From positions 713,270 through 777,269 of the forward strand of contig NZ_JABBDX010000001.1 in the NCBI RefSeq assembly GCF_012847335.1: a DNA stretch of 64,000 bases, given 5' to 3'. The stretch comes from Psychrobacter sp. MF31. Lineage in GTDB: Bacteria; Pseudomonadota; Gammaproteobacteria; Pseudomonadales; Moraxellaceae. A program made the position numbers and the translations under genes. The notes below the pieces were generated by a model. The model had not been told where the DNA came from. It did not search any database and saw only the letters and a list, made by a program, of their open reading frames with translations. Below, in pieces: positions 46,838 to 56,699 of this stretch. Each line of letters starts with the position of its first letter. The stretch's first letter is position 1.

Positions 46838-48322
46838 TTAAATCTCCTCACGTCGATCTTTAAGGCTAGTCAGTAAAAACGCCCCAATAGCAAAGATCAC
46901 CACAATGCCCCAACCAAAGATCAGCTGAGTCAACATCGGATAATCGCCGTAGCCTTCGGTCAATAAAGACTTGAGGGTCAATACCAGCGCCACCAATAAC
47001 GACAATGGCGTCACCACTGTTAGCATAAACACCCAAACTTTACCAAGCTTGATGCTTGAGATGCGGTTAACATGAGTGATAAGCTCTGGAATAACTGAGC
47101 GGTGAAACCAAGTAATCCAAACGATGGACAATAGCGCCCCAACCACGATGCCGATGTTATTGGCAAAGTTATCGATGATGTCCACAAAGGTAATGGCGTT
47201 TTTGGTGGAAAATAATACGATAGAAATTAAAGCACAAGTGCCACCAATGATCGTCACAGCTTTATTTCGTGACCAACCAAATTTATCTTTAAACGCGGCA
47301 ATCGGCACCTCTAAAATACTGATGATCGAGGTCACCCCTGCAATCACTAAAGAGCCGAAAAATAAAAACCCAACGATATCGCCGCCGCTTCCCAAGCTTG
47401 AAATCAGCTTTGGAAAAGCAATAAAGGCAAGACCAATACCGCTACCAACCACCTCGGCAATCGGAACACCGGTAGCTTGCGCCATAAATCCTAACGCAGC
47501 AAAAACCCCAATTCCGGCTAGCAGCTCAAACGACGAGTTGGCAAAGCCGACCACCAACCCTGACGCCGTCAAATTGGCATTGGGCTTTAAATAAGAGGCA
47601 AAGGTCAACATAATACCAAAGCCGATGGATAGCGAGAAAAAGATATGACCGTAAGCGGCAAGCCAAACTTTAGGGTTGGTCATCGCGCCCCAATTGGGGG
47701 TGAAAAAGGCATTTAAGCCGTCGACCGCGCCTGGAAGTCTGAGCGACTGGAATACCAGCAAACAAAACATGATGACCAGTAGCGGGATACAAATGCGGTT
47801 GGCAAGCTCGACGCCTTTTTTAACCCCACCGTATAAAATAATCAATGCCAGCGCCCAAACGATGACCAGACCAATGAACAACTGAGGCACAAATGCCGCT
47901 TGCAAGGTATCCGCATTTTGCAAATAAGTATTAAAGAAAAACGCTTCGGTATCCTCGCCCCACTGCTGACCGAACGAGAAAATCATGAAGTTGCCCGCCC
48001 AGCTTAAAACACTGGCGTAATAAATCGCTACCACCGAGCAAACAAGCACTTGCCACCAGCCGATCGACTCGGCAGATTTAATCATTCGCCGATAAGCAAT
48101 CGGCGCGCCGCCGCGGTATTTTTGACCGACAATATAATCTAAAAATAGCAGCGGCAATCCTGCCGTCATCAGCGCAATCAAATAAGGGACGACAAATGCG
48201 CCGCCACCGTTTTCATAAGCCACATAAGGGAAACGCCAAATGTTCCCTAATCCTATTGCTGATCCCACAGCCGCTAAAATAAATCCTGAGCGGCTGGACC
48301 AGTTTTCTCTAGGTTCTGCCAC
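46838..48322 (-). CDS. metP: Sodium-dependent amino acid transporter (NSS family), MetP-like
   Basis: 494 residues with about 12 membrane segments. The neurotransmitter:sodium symporter signature is present at the start (SRSGFILAAVGSAIGLGNIW and RFPYVAYENGGGAFVVPYL), including the sodium- and substrate-binding unwound helix 1. Pairing with a MetS small subunit points to methionine/alanine import, though substrate is inferred. The start is a GTG with an AAGGAG ribosome binding site six bases upstream. Confidence 0.9.
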   Translation of the reverse strand: MAEPRENWSSRSGFILAAVGSAIGLGNIWRFPYVAYENGGGAFVVPYLIALMTAGLPLLFLDYIVGQKYRGGAPIAYRRMIKSAESIGWWQVLVCSVVAIYYASVLSWAGNFMIFSFGQQWGEDTEAFFFNTYLQNADTLQAAFVPQLFIGLVIVWALALIILYGGVKKGVELANRICIPLLVIMFCLLVFQSLRLPGAVDGLNAFFTPNWGAMTNPKVWLAAYGHIFFSLSIGFGIMLTFASYLKPNANLTASGLVVGFANSSFELLAGIGVFAALGFMAQATGVPIAEVVGSGIGLAFIAFPKLISSLGSGGDIVGFLFFGSLVIAGVTSIISILEVPIAAFKDKFGWSRNKAVTIIGGTCALISIVLFSTKNAITFVDIIDNFANNIGIVVGALLSIVWITWFHRSVIPELITHVNRISSIKLGKVWVFMLTVVTPLSLLVALVLTLKSLLTEGYGDYPMLTQLIFGWGIVVIFAIGAFLLTSLKDRREEI

Positions 48323-48500
48323 AAACTACTCCTTAAAAACAACGGAAATGACCCGTCAATACGAAAAATTAAAAATGTTAATTGAGGAACAGGGCAAACC
48401 AATGATCAAATTTACATTATTAACAATGAAGTAAGAAAGCTTTCTGCTTTCTAGCAACCGTAAGTTTCTGTTAACTTGGCTGCCTTGTCAATATTAGGGC

Positions 48501-48530
48501 AAAAAAAAACCATAACAAATTGTCATGGCT
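48501..48530 (-). terminator. Intrinsic terminator of the envelope gene cluster (after lpxA)
   Basis: On the minus strand, an 8-bp stem CCATGACA/TGTTATGG (one G-U pair) with a 3-nt loop, then nine T. It lies about 55 bp after the lpxA stop. Confidence 0.85.
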
Positions 48531-48583
48531 TTTAATAAAAATAGGCAAAAAGCAAAGAAAAAATAAACGATTGTGAATGAATC

Positions 48584-49363
48584 TTATCGAACGACGCCGC
48601 GATTACTTTGGGTAAGTGAGTTGATAAGCATTTGAACTTTTGGCTCACGAGGGAGCAGATCATTTTTTAAAATATCGACCGCTTGTTGGCTGGTGAATCC
48701 GGATCTAAAGATCACTTTATAAGCTTGGCGCAAGGTGTCAATCGTCTCAGCAGACCAGCCTTTTCGGCGCATACCTTCCACATTTAGACCATGAGCGCTT
48801 GCCGGATTTCCTGAAACCATAGTAAAGGCAGCAACATCTTTTAAAATCAAACTTGCCCCGCCAATCAAGCTATAATCATCAACACGGCAAAATTGATGAA
48901 TCCCAGAATTGCCCCCGATAATCGTATGATTGCCGATATGAACGTGACCTGCAACCCCAACATTATTTGCTAAAATATTATGATCGCCAATCACGCAGTC
49001 ATGAGCAATATGGGTGTTGACCATAAACAGATTGTGGCTACCAATCTTTGTTAAGCTGTTGTCCTGAACTGTGCCGCGATGTAAGCTACACGCCTCACGG
49101 ATGGTATTATGATCGCCAATTTCAAGCCAAGTGCGCTCGCCATTGTATTTTAAATCTTGGCAATCCTCGCCAATACTGGCAAATTGATAAACGGTATTAT
49201 TTTTACCGATTTTGGTAAGCTTAGCGACGACCACATGGCGCTGAAGTACCGTATTTTTACCAATCGTCACCTCATCGCCGATGATACAATAAGGTCCGAT
49301 CACCGCTGAAGCATCAATATTGGCAGAAGGTGAGATGAGCGCCGTTGGGTGAATCTGACTCAT
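48584..49363 (-). CDS. lpxA: UDP-N-acetylglucosamine acyltransferase
   Basis: First enzyme of lipid A synthesis, transferring a hydroxyacyl chain from ACP to UDP-GlcNAc. Left-handed beta-helix hexapeptide repeats run through the first ~190 residues; the catalytic His is in VNTHIAHDCVIG; GIHQFCRVDDYSLIGG and the helical C-terminus are typical. 259 residues from the ATG at 49363, which has AAGGT upstream; the frame opens at a TTG (49393) that is less likely. Last gene of the cluster, 97 bp after fabZ. Confidence 0.97.
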   Translation of the reverse strand: MSQIHPTALISPSANIDASAVIGPYCIIGDEVTIGKNTVLQRHVVVAKLTKIGKNNTVYQFASIGEDCQDLKYNGERTWLEIGDHNTIREACSLHRGTVQDNSLTKIGSHNLFMVNTHIAHDCVIGDHNILANNVGVAGHVHIGNHTIIGGNSGIHQFCRVDDYSLIGGASLILKDVAAFTMVSGNPASAHGLNVEGMRRKGWSAETIDTLRQAYKVIFRSGFTSQQAVDILKNDLLPREPKVQMLINSLTQSNRGVVR

Positions 49364-49459
49364 AATACAGACCTTAGAATCATCGAATTTCAATAAAAAT
49401 GTTAAGCAAAAAGCAGAGCTTGACCGTAAAATTTGACCCTGCTTTTTTCTTATATAAAC

Positions 49460-49972
49460 CTATGACTGCTCTTGTCGAGCAATCATCACTTGAGCGCTGG
49501 CAGCAAGCTCATCTTCCACATGAACCGTGCAGTCAAACTTATAAATACCGCGCTTTTGCATCACTGTGGTGGCGCGAATAATCAACTGATCCCCTGGAAT
49601 CACGCGGCGTTTAAAGCGAACTTTATCCACGCCTGCAAATAAGTACAAATAGCCATCTTCAGCGGTGATCCCTGCGCTAATAAACCCAAGGACGCCTGAG
49701 ACTTGAGCCATTGCCTCAACCATCAAAACCCCTGGCATAATCGGCTCATCAGGAAAATGACCATTAAAAAACTCTTCGTTAATAGTCACGTTTTTGATGC
49801 CGGTGATGGACTCACCAGGCTTACAAGCCGTGACTTTATCCACCAACATAAACGGATAGCGGTGCGGCAAGTAATGCTTAAGCGTATGATAGGTTAAAGG
49901 CAGCGTTAAGCCTTGATCCGCTAAGCTTTTAATATGATCGTCAGTTAAAGTATCAATATCGGTGGCACTCAT
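49460..49972 (-). CDS. fabZ: 3-hydroxyacyl-ACP dehydratase FabZ
   Basis: Dehydrates 3-hydroxyacyl-ACP in fatty acid elongation, competing with LpxA and LpxD for hydroxyacyl-ACP. Hot-dog fold with the catalytic His in NGHFPDEPIMPGVLMVEAMA and its Glu in VEAMAQ. 170 residues from the ATG at 49972, which has AAGGA seven bases upstream; the frame extends to 50014 without support. Upstream lies a promoter-like TATAAT with an adjoining palindrome, so fabZ-lpxA may also be transcribed separately from lpxD. Confidence 0.96.
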   Translation of the reverse strand: MSATDIDTLTDDHIKSLADQGLTLPLTYHTLKHYLPHRYPFMLVDKVTACKPGESITGIKNVTINEEFFNGHFPDEPIMPGVLMVEAMAQVSGVLGFISAGITAEDGYLYLFAGVDKVRFKRRVIPGDQLIIRATTVMQKRGIYKFDCTVHVEDELAASAQVMIARQEQS

Positions 49973-50133
49973 AAGGGCTTCCTTGCTGCTGCAAAAGGTC
50001 AGCTTAAAAATCATCGGCTAAAAGGTATTAAACATCCAAACCAAACGTCTTAAGCTTACCGCAATTTAGAATAAAGGTCTTTAATTTTGCTAAAATTTTG
50101 ATCGTCATTATTTTAGACAAATTTTTGATACAA

Positions 50134-50158
50134 ATTATAGCGCGTCAAATATATGACG
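50134..50158 (-). promoter_or_regulatory. Internal promoter with palindromic operator upstream of fabZ
   Basis: On the minus strand, TATAAT (50134-50139) lies about 160 bp before fabZ. Immediately upstream, in the spacer, is a near-perfect 16-bp palindrome (50143-50158), CGTCA and TGACG flanking an AT core. No good -35 box is present. The combination suggests a regulated internal promoter. Confidence 0.4.
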
Positions 50159-50170
50159 TGATCAAAAGCA

Positions 50171-51205
50171 TTATTTTGATGAGCTATGTTTATCCCCAAG
50201 CTTTCGAAAGCGAACCGCAGCTCGCCGCCAGTTGCTCGTTGGCATTGCCGGTGTTCCAGAAGAATACGCCCCAGAAGTAGTGATAGACTTAGTCACCATC
50301 GTCATTCCTGAAAGGCTCACATCATCACAAATGCTAATATGACCATTAATTCCAACGGCTCCGCCAATAATGCAGCGCTTGCCGATACTGGTACTTCCGG
50401 CAATGCCTGTTTTGGCAGCAATGGCAGTACCATCCCCAATGGTCACGTTATGGGCAATTTGAACTAGGTTATCAATGATCACATGATTACCAATGACAGT
50501 ATCATTCACCGCACCGCGATCAATACAAGTTTGGCTCCCAACACGAACATGATCGCCAATCACCACGCGACCAAGCTGAGCAATACGCTCCCAACCGCTT
50601 TGGCTGATGTCTTTGGTGGGGGCAAATCCAAAACCTTCTGAGCCAATGCTCACGCCAAAATGCAGCCGAACAAAATCACCAATGATACAATCATGAGCAA
50701 TGCTTGATTGTGATTTGATGACAGCGTGACTGCCAATAACCACGCGATCTTCAACCACCACATGCGCCTCAAGATTGCTATGATCGCCAATCGAAACATC
50801 GTCGCCAATCACACAAAACGCGCCGATCGAAACGTTCTTGCCAATCATCGCGCTTTTGGCAATGACGGCGGTGGGATGAATCAGTCCTAACTTGGGCTGT
50901 GGCGCAAACAATTGGCTCACACTGGCATATGCCAAATAAGGCGCTTCAACAACCAGTGCTACGCTTGATTTTGGCACTAAAGCTTCATGCTTTGGCGTCA
51001 CCAAAATTGCCGCTGCCTGACTTTTTTCAAGGCTTGATTCAAATTGAGCACTCGCTAAAAAGCTGATCTCATTGGCTTTAGCATGAGATAAGCTCCCAAT
51101 GCCGCAAAGCGTTTGCTTAAGCGTTGATGCCTCAAGATGGGCTTTATTTAGCACGGGTTGGCGCCGCTCGATTTGAGAAATCAGTTGCTCAATGGTGATC
51201 ATCAT
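50171..51205 (-). CDS. lpxD: UDP-3-O-acylglucosamine N-acyltransferase
   Basis: Third step of lipid A synthesis, adding the N-linked hydroxyacyl chain. N-terminal uridine-binding domain (about 1-100), then hexapeptide repeats with the catalytic His in [10 protein letters not shown] and [15 protein letters not shown]. 344 residues. Two adjacent ATGs (51205 and 51202) are equivalent. It lies 69 bp after bamA; the skp/ompH gene found between them in many gammaproteobacteria is not there. Confidence 0.97.
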   Translation of the reverse strand: MMITIEQLISQIERRQPVLNKAHLEASTLKQTLCGIGSLSHAKANEISFLASAQFESSLEKSQAAAILVTPKHEALVPKSSVALVVEAPYLAYASVSQLFAPQPKLGLIHPTAVIAKSAMIGKNVSIGAFCVIGDDVSIGDHSNLEAHVVVEDRVVIGSHAVIKSQSSIAHDCIIGDFVRLHFGVSIGSEGFGFAPTKDISQSGWERIAQLGRVVIGDHVRVGSQTCIDRGAVNDTVIGNHVIIDNLVQIAHNVTIGDGTAIAAKTGIAGSTSIGKRCIIGGAVGINGHISICDDVSLSGMTMVTKSITTSGAYSSGTPAMPTSNWRRAAVRFRKLGDKHSSSK

Positions 51206-51274
51206 GCATTATCATCACTATAAATATCAATCAAGCCCAAAATTTGGGCTTGAACCGTAATCTTAGGTTATGAC

Positions 51275-53701
51275 TTAAAAGGTGCTGCCAATTTGGAACT
51301 GGACGTGCTCGGTTTCATCGCCTTCTTTATCGCCAATTGGCATGGCGTAACTTAAGGAGATCGGACCAATTGGCGTGTACCAAGTTACCCCAGCGCCTGC
51401 ACTAAAGCGCAAGTCTTTATCTTGAGTCAATAGCGGAATACCTTTATTTTCGCCAGAAACTGGATCAACAAAGGTGCGATTTTCTTTATCGGTAGTATCA
51501 AAAACCTGACCGCCTTCAAAGAACACCACAGGGCGAACTTGATCTGCCCAATCGCCTTTAAATGGCATCGGTAAAATCAGCTCAGAACCAAAGGTCACCA
51601 GCGCGTTTCCGCCAACCTCTTCATCGCGAAGTCGATCGTATCCGTTAATTGCATCATAATAGGCTTTAGATCGTGGTCCAAGACTTGAAGACTCATAACC
51701 ACGAACCGAACCGTAGCCGCCGGCGTAAAAGTTTTCATAAAACGGCAAATCGTTACCATAGCCAAGCTTGGTATAACCGCGAGCCACCCAGTCTTTATAA
51801 ATTGGGTAGTATACATTACCACGATAAATGACTTTTTGGTAGCTGGCATCCCCTAAACCAATGGTGGCATCAACGGCATGACTCATGCCTTTGGTTGGGA
51901 AAACAGGGCGATCAAGGGTGCTATAATCCCAGCCTAACAGTAAATTGTAGGTATCATAGTCATTTTTAAAGCTGCCGATGCCTTTGATTTGCTCGCCATT
52001 GTCATTGGTATACGTTTCAACGCTACCGCCATCATCAATGATTTGCTGAACGTTGGAGATGCCTAAGTTACGACCGCCACGAACTGTAGTATTGTCGTAG
52101 TTGAATCCTGCACTTACGCGCTTGGTTTCATCAACCGGATAGCTGTAGTTTAAAGTTGCGCCATACGAGTCGGTGACGTATTCACTCACGTTACGATCAT
52201 CGTATTTGGTATTGCGGTAGTAAGCGCTGATCCCTTGCGATACGCCATTTTCGGTAAAGTAAGGGTCGGTATATCCCAAGCTATACGAGTCGCGGGTTTC
52301 TGATCGCGATAGCGCCGCTTTTACCTTATTCCCGGTTCCCATAAAGTTATTTTGGGTCAAATCAAGCTGGAAGGTCACCCCACCGCTTTGCGAGTAACCG
52401 GCGGCGATGGTTGAGCTTCCTGAGGGCTGCTCTTCAACCGTGTAGTTGACATCGATTTGATCGGGCTGATTGGGGACAGGTTTGACATCGACGTTGACCG
52501 ATTTGAAAAATCCCGTCCGCATCAATCGCGTTCGTGACAGCTGGATTTTTTCATTGGATGCCAAAGCGCCTTCTAGCTGACGCATTTCACGGCGAAGCAC
52601 TTCATCTTTGGTGCGCAAATTACCGCTAAAATTGATCCGGCGAACATAAATGGGGCGCGCAGGGTCAATATAATAATCGATATCAACAACGCGAGTTTCA
52701 TCATTGATACGAGGAACAGGGCGAACTTGAGCTAAGTAGTAGCCTTCATTGCCATAGCGGCTTTTAAGCGCAGCGGTAGTCGCATCAAGCTTAGCTTGCG
52801 AATACTGCTCATTGGGCGCAAAGGTCACCAGCTTTTGAAGCTCACTGGTTTCAAAAGTAGGCTTTCCTAAAAAGTTAATTTGACCAAATTTGTACTGCTC
52901 GCCTTCGCTCACGCTCACTTCAATAAAGACGCTGCGCTTGTCTTCACTGATATTGAGAACCGCGTTATTGACATCAAAGCGCACAAAGCCTTCGTTTTGA
53001 TATAAGGCTTTTAAATTTTCAAGGCTTGCAGCAAGCTTTTCTTTAGCATAACGGTCAGATTTTGATAATAATCGCGTCCATGAGGACTCTTTAACCGCAA
53101 AAACTTCTTTGATTTTTGAATCACTAAAATGCTTATTACCGATGACATTAATATCAACGACTTTGGCAGGCTTGCCTTCAATAAAGCGGATATCGAGTTT
53201 GACGCGGTTGCCATCAAGCAGCGTTTGGTCAACTTCAATGTCGCTATTGTAGTAGCCTTGGCTGATATATTGCTGCTGAAGCTCATTGGCAACCCCAAGC
53301 AGCGTTGCTTGTTTGAGCACATCACCAACGGCAAGCCCTGCATTTTTTAAGCCTTGGGTTAAGCCTTCTTTTGGGATGAGTTTGTTGCCCTCAAAGTTCA
53401 CCTCAGCGATGATGGGACGTTCAATCACTTGAAAATTGATCGCTGAGCCTTTTACTTGGCTTTGAATATTGGCAAAGTTTTCAGTGGCGTAAAGCGCTTT
53501 AATACTGGCAGCAAGGCTTTCATCGGTGACGGTATCGCCCACAGAGATGGGTAAGACAGGATAAAGGCTCTCAGCGGTCAGGCGATTGAGCCCTGAAAAG
53601 CTGATGTCTGAGACCACAAAATTTGCCGCTTGAGCAGGCACACTCATCACAGCGACCATGAGCGGCAACCCGGCCGCGCTCATCAATAAAGGCGTTCGCA
53701 T
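51275..53701 (-). CDS. bamA: Outer-membrane protein assembly factor BamA
   Basis: Omp85 core of the BAM complex that folds beta-barrels into the outer membrane. Signal peptide about 1-25 ending PAQA; five POTRA domains over about 28-425; then a 16-strand barrel with the loop-6 motif VRGYESSSLGPRS and the C-terminal VQFQIGSTF, ending in the Phe expected of barrel proteins. 808 residues from the ATG at 53701, with GGAT seven bases upstream; a GTG at 53707 is the alternative. rseP lies upstream, lpxD downstream. Confidence 0.97.
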   Translation of the reverse strand: MRTPLLMSAAGLPLMVAVMSVPAQAANFVVSDISFSGLNRLTAESLYPVLPISVGDTVTDESLAASIKALYATENFANIQSQVKGSAINFQVIERPIIAEVNFEGNKLIPKEGLTQGLKNAGLAVGDVLKQATLLGVANELQQQYISQGYYNSDIEVDQTLLDGNRVKLDIRFIEGKPAKVVDINVIGNKHFSDSKIKEVFAVKESSWTRLLSKSDRYAKEKLAASLENLKALYQNEGFVRFDVNNAVLNISEDKRSVFIEVSVSEGEQYKFGQINFLGKPTFETSELQKLVTFAPNEQYSQAKLDATTAALKSRYGNEGYYLAQVRPVPRINDETRVVDIDYYIDPARPIYVRRINFSGNLRTKDEVLRREMRQLEGALASNEKIQLSRTRLMRTGFFKSVNVDVKPVPNQPDQIDVNYTVEEQPSGSSTIAAGYSQSGGVTFQLDLTQNNFMGTGNKVKAALSRSETRDSYSLGYTDPYFTENGVSQGISAYYRNTKYDDRNVSEYVTDSYGATLNYSYPVDETKRVSAGFNYDNTTVRGGRNLGISNVQQIIDDGGSVETYTNDNGEQIKGIGSFKNDYDTYNLLLGWDYSTLDRPVFPTKGMSHAVDATIGLGDASYQKVIYRGNVYYPIYKDWVARGYTKLGYGNDLPFYENFYAGGYGSVRGYESSSLGPRSKAYYDAINGYDRLRDEEVGGNALVTFGSELILPMPFKGDWADQVRPVVFFEGGQVFDTTDKENRTFVDPVSGENKGIPLLTQDKDLRFSAGAGVTWYTPIGPISLSYAMPIGDKEGDETEHVQFQIGSTF

Positions 53702-53987
53702 AAACACTATCCGTCAATAAAAAACTTGGCTTAAATTAAGGGAAAAAGTCTGTCTTGTAAAGCCCGATCCGTACAGAATTTTGGCAGTTGCTCTAAGATT
53801 GAACTTGCAGACTTTGACCAATTTATATAAAACGTAGCATAAAATAAACTAAAACTTACCGTTAGTATAGTACCTCATAACAAAGCCCTGAGGAATTTTA
53901 TCAGACAAAATAATGATTAAAGACAGCCATCAGTTGCGCAAAGTACCCAAGAATCATTGATTGGTCAAAATGGCACCAATATTGAGT

Positions 53988-55355
53988 CTAAAATAAGCGG
54001 CTAATATCATTACCAATTGCTAACACCATGAAACCTGCCAGCAAAAGAAGACCAATATTTAGCCCAACCATTTGTACCGATTCTGACAATGGCTTACCAC
54101 GAATCAGTTCAATGACATAATAAACCAAATGACCGCCATCCAAAACTGGAATTGGCAATAAGTTTAGTACCGCAAGGCTCAAGCTAATCAGGGCGGCGGT
54201 TGATAGCACCATCTCCCAACTGATATCAAAGCTTTGTTTAGCCACTTTGGCAATGGTTATAGGACCTGATAAATTTTCAAGACCAATCATTCCTGAAAGC
54301 ATTTTTCCCATGGAGCTGAGCGTCATCACTGCCAGTTGCTCAGTTTTTGCAAATGACTGAACCAACGCTTCGCCAGCGCCGTATTGAACCGTGGTTTTAT
54401 AAGCGTCTGGAATGACAATGTCCGTTTCAGCAGCCATGGCGCCAATTTGACCATAAACATTGCCTAAATTGTCTTTTTTACCTTGCGGCATAATTTGCAG
54501 ATCAAGCGGCTGATTGTCCCTTAGCACCTGAATATTTAATAGCACCTCAGGGTTATCACGGATGATCCGCGTAGCACTTAACCAATCAGTAATGGGCGTG
54601 CCATTAATGGCGGTAAGGGTGTCGCCAACTTTTAAGCCTTGACGAATTGCTGCCCCATCGGGGGCAAGCTGACCGACCACGGGCGCAATTTTTGGCTGCC
54701 AAGGCAACATTCCAAAGCTGGTTAGCGCATCGACGCCGTCTTTTTCTTGCATAAAGCGATTGATGGCGACAGGATAGGTCGTAGCATTGCTGTTGTCCGG
54801 CTGCAAGGTAACATTGACCTTGGTGGTTTCGCCCATTTTATCCGCCAAGCGGTAGTTGATCGCCTCCCAAGTTGCCACCTCGTGACCGTCAATCGCTATG
54901 ATCTTATCCCCGACCGGAAGCTTTGCGGCGGCGGCTGGCGAATTTGGCAACACCTCACCGATTTTGGTGGCAAGCTGCTCTGATGGCGTTAAAAAAAGCA
55001 CCCAAAATAAAAAAATGGCAATGACAAAATTCATCAAAGGTCCTGCCGCGACCACGGCGATTTTTTTCAAGGGATGCTGACGGTTAAACGCCAAATGCTG
55101 TTCGTGCTCGGCAACCTCCCCTTCGCGCTCATCCAGCATCTTGACATAGCCGCCCAAAGGAAGCGCGGAGATGCGGTAATTAATGCCGCTTTTTTTACTC
55201 GTCCAACCAAACAATTTGGGACCAAAACCAATTGAATAAGTCAGCACTTTGATGCCGCAAAGCCTTGCGACGATGAAATGCCCCCATTCATGTAGCGCAA
55301 CCAGTGGTCCTAAAATCAAAATCGCCGCAAGCAATGTCAATAAAAACGTCATCAT
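53988..55355 (-). CDS. rseP: Regulator of sigma-E protease RseP (site-2 protease)
   Basis: Zinc intramembrane protease that cleaves the anti-sigma factor after DegS in envelope stress. Active-site HEWGH at residues 22-26 in the first membrane segment, the second motif LLPIPVLDGGHL near the C-terminus, and two PDZ domains between them (GEVLPNSPAAAAKLPVGDKI and GQLAPDGAAIRQGLKVGDTL). 455 residues. It is between dxr and bamA, the conserved order. bamA starts about 290 bp later, so bamA may have its own promoter. Confidence 0.97.
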   Translation of the reverse strand: MMTFLLTLLAAILILGPLVALHEWGHFIVARLCGIKVLTYSIGFGPKLFGWTSKKSGINYRISALPLGGYVKMLDEREGEVAEHEQHLAFNRQHPLKKIAVVAAGPLMNFVIAIFLFWVLFLTPSEQLATKIGEVLPNSPAAAAKLPVGDKIIAIDGHEVATWEAINYRLADKMGETTKVNVTLQPDNSNATTYPVAINRFMQEKDGVDALTSFGMLPWQPKIAPVVGQLAPDGAAIRQGLKVGDTLTAINGTPITDWLSATRIIRDNPEVLLNIQVLRDNQPLDLQIMPQGKKDNLGNVYGQIGAMAAETDIVIPDAYKTTVQYGAGEALVQSFAKTEQLAVMTLSSMGKMLSGMIGLENLSGPITIAKVAKQSFDISWEMVLSTAALISLSLAVLNLLPIPVLDGGHLVYYVIELIRGKPLSESVQMVGLNIGLLLLAGFMVLAIGNDISRLF

Positions 55356-55437
55356 AAAGTGTGATTACCCTTATTTGTGACCCAAGCCGCAGTTTTTGCA
55401 AGCTTTGCTCAGTGATAATAGCGCTTTTATGGCGGCG

Positions 55438-56640
55438 TTATCCTGCTTTTGCAATATAGTCTTGAGCGATGCGGCGAGCTTTAGCATCAATCGCTAAAAT
55501 CGCTTCAATATCCGCATTTTTTGGTAGCGTTTCTGGGAGTTTGCAAAGCGTTTGCTCATTGATCTCAGCAATTTGAGTTAAGCCAATTTGACCGTTTAAA
55601 AACGCATCAACAGCAATTTCATTTGCCGCATTAAGGACAATGGTCGCGCCATTTCCTGATTGCATTGCTTCGCGCGCCAATCGCAAACAGGCAAATTTTT
55701 GCGCGTCAGGATGAATAAATTCAAGTGCGCTTAACGAAAACAAATCTAACGGCTGAGCGCCACTTTCGATGCGGTTCGGGTAAGCTAAAGCATGAGCAAT
55801 GGGGGTTTTCATATCAGGGCTGCCAAGCTGAGCTAAAAAGCTGCCGTCGTTATACTCAACCATGGAATGAATAATACTTTGCGGATGAATGGCAACGTTG
55901 ATTTTATCTTCAGGAAAATCAAACAAATAACACGCCTCAATCAGCTCAAGACCCTTATTCATCATCGTTGCCGAATCGACCGATATTTTTTGCCCCATCG
56001 ACCAATTAGGATGATTGACCGCCTCAGCAACATTTGCTTTTTGCATTTGCTCAAAGCTTTGGTTTAAAAAAGGTCCTCCGGATGCGGTCAGCCAAAGCTT
56101 GCGAACGCCAAAACTGCTGTCGTGAATTTGACTGCGATTGGCTTGAATATTCACCGGCAAACATTGAAAAATGGCATTGTGCTCAGAATCAATCGGCAAC
56201 AGCATCGCTTGATTGGCATTGACCGCATCGATCATCACCTGACCTGCCATCACCAGTGCTTCTTTATTGGCAAGTAAAATGCGCTTTCCTGCCTTGGCTG
56301 CGGCAAGCGTTGATGGCAGCCCTGCCGCCCCAACGATCGCTGCAACTACCGTTTGCACTTGGCTGTCGGTTGCAATATCAATTAAACCTTGCTGACCGCT
56401 GACCACCTCAATCTCAAGCTGATGTTCGGCAAGCTTTTGCGCAAAGTCATCAACCGCAGCTTCTGGAACACAAACACGCTTGGGCTGAAATATTTGGCAA
56501 AGCTCAAGCAATTTATCAAGCTGATGATGTCCAGATAAGGCAAAAACGTCGTAGGATTCAGGATGCGCCGCCAATATCGCAAGGGTACTGTCACCAATGG
56601 AACCGGTCGCTCCAAGAACCGCAATTCGCGACTTTGTCAT
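55438..56640 (-). CDS. dxr: 1-deoxy-D-xylulose 5-phosphate reductoisomerase
   Basis: Converts DXP to MEP, the committed step of the non-mevalonate isoprenoid pathway and target of fosmidomycin. NADPH-binding GATGSIGDSTL at the start; metal and substrate residues in PIDSEHNAIFQCL and the flexible-loop region around NHPNWSMGQKISVDSATMMN (given in part as NWSMGQKISVDS). About 400 residues from the ATG at 56640; the frame continues to an ATG at 56658. Neither has a strong ribosome binding site. Also named ispC. Confidence 0.96.
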   Translation of the reverse strand: MTKSRIAVLGATGSIGDSTLAILAAHPESYDVFALSGHHQLDKLLELCQIFQPKRVCVPEAAVDDFAQKLAEHQLEIEVVSGQQGLIDIATDSQVQTVVAAIVGAAGLPSTLAAAKAGKRILLANKEALVMAGQVMIDAVNANQAMLLPIDSEHNAIFQCLPVNIQANRSQIHDSSFGVRKLWLTASGGPFLNQSFEQMQKANVAEAVNHPNWSMGQKISVDSATMMNKGLELIEACYLFDFPEDKINVAIHPQSIIHSMVEYNDGSFLAQLGSPDMKTPIAHALAYPNRIESGAQPLDLFSLSALEFIHPDAQKFACLRLAREAMQSGNGATIVLNAANEIAVDAFLNGQIGLTQIAEINEQTLCKLPETLPKNADIEAILAIDAKARRIAQDYIAKAG

Positions 56641-56699
56641 TTCTTGATCACTTATCATCAGTGTTTGTTATCTCGTTAAATTATGTTTAATAAATCGTA

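Noticed and set aside
48348-48434. 28-codon plus-strand frame upstream of metP (MTRQYEKLKMLIEEQGK start)
   Set aside because: The GGA before its ATG is too close to act as a ribosome binding site and no homolog is recognised. It lies in the metP leader on the opposite strand.
53702-53987. Sigma-E type promoter upstream of bamA
   Set aside because: BamA is often under sigma-E control, but no GGAACTT-like -35 with a matching -10 was found; only weak TATACT and TAAAAT boxes are present.
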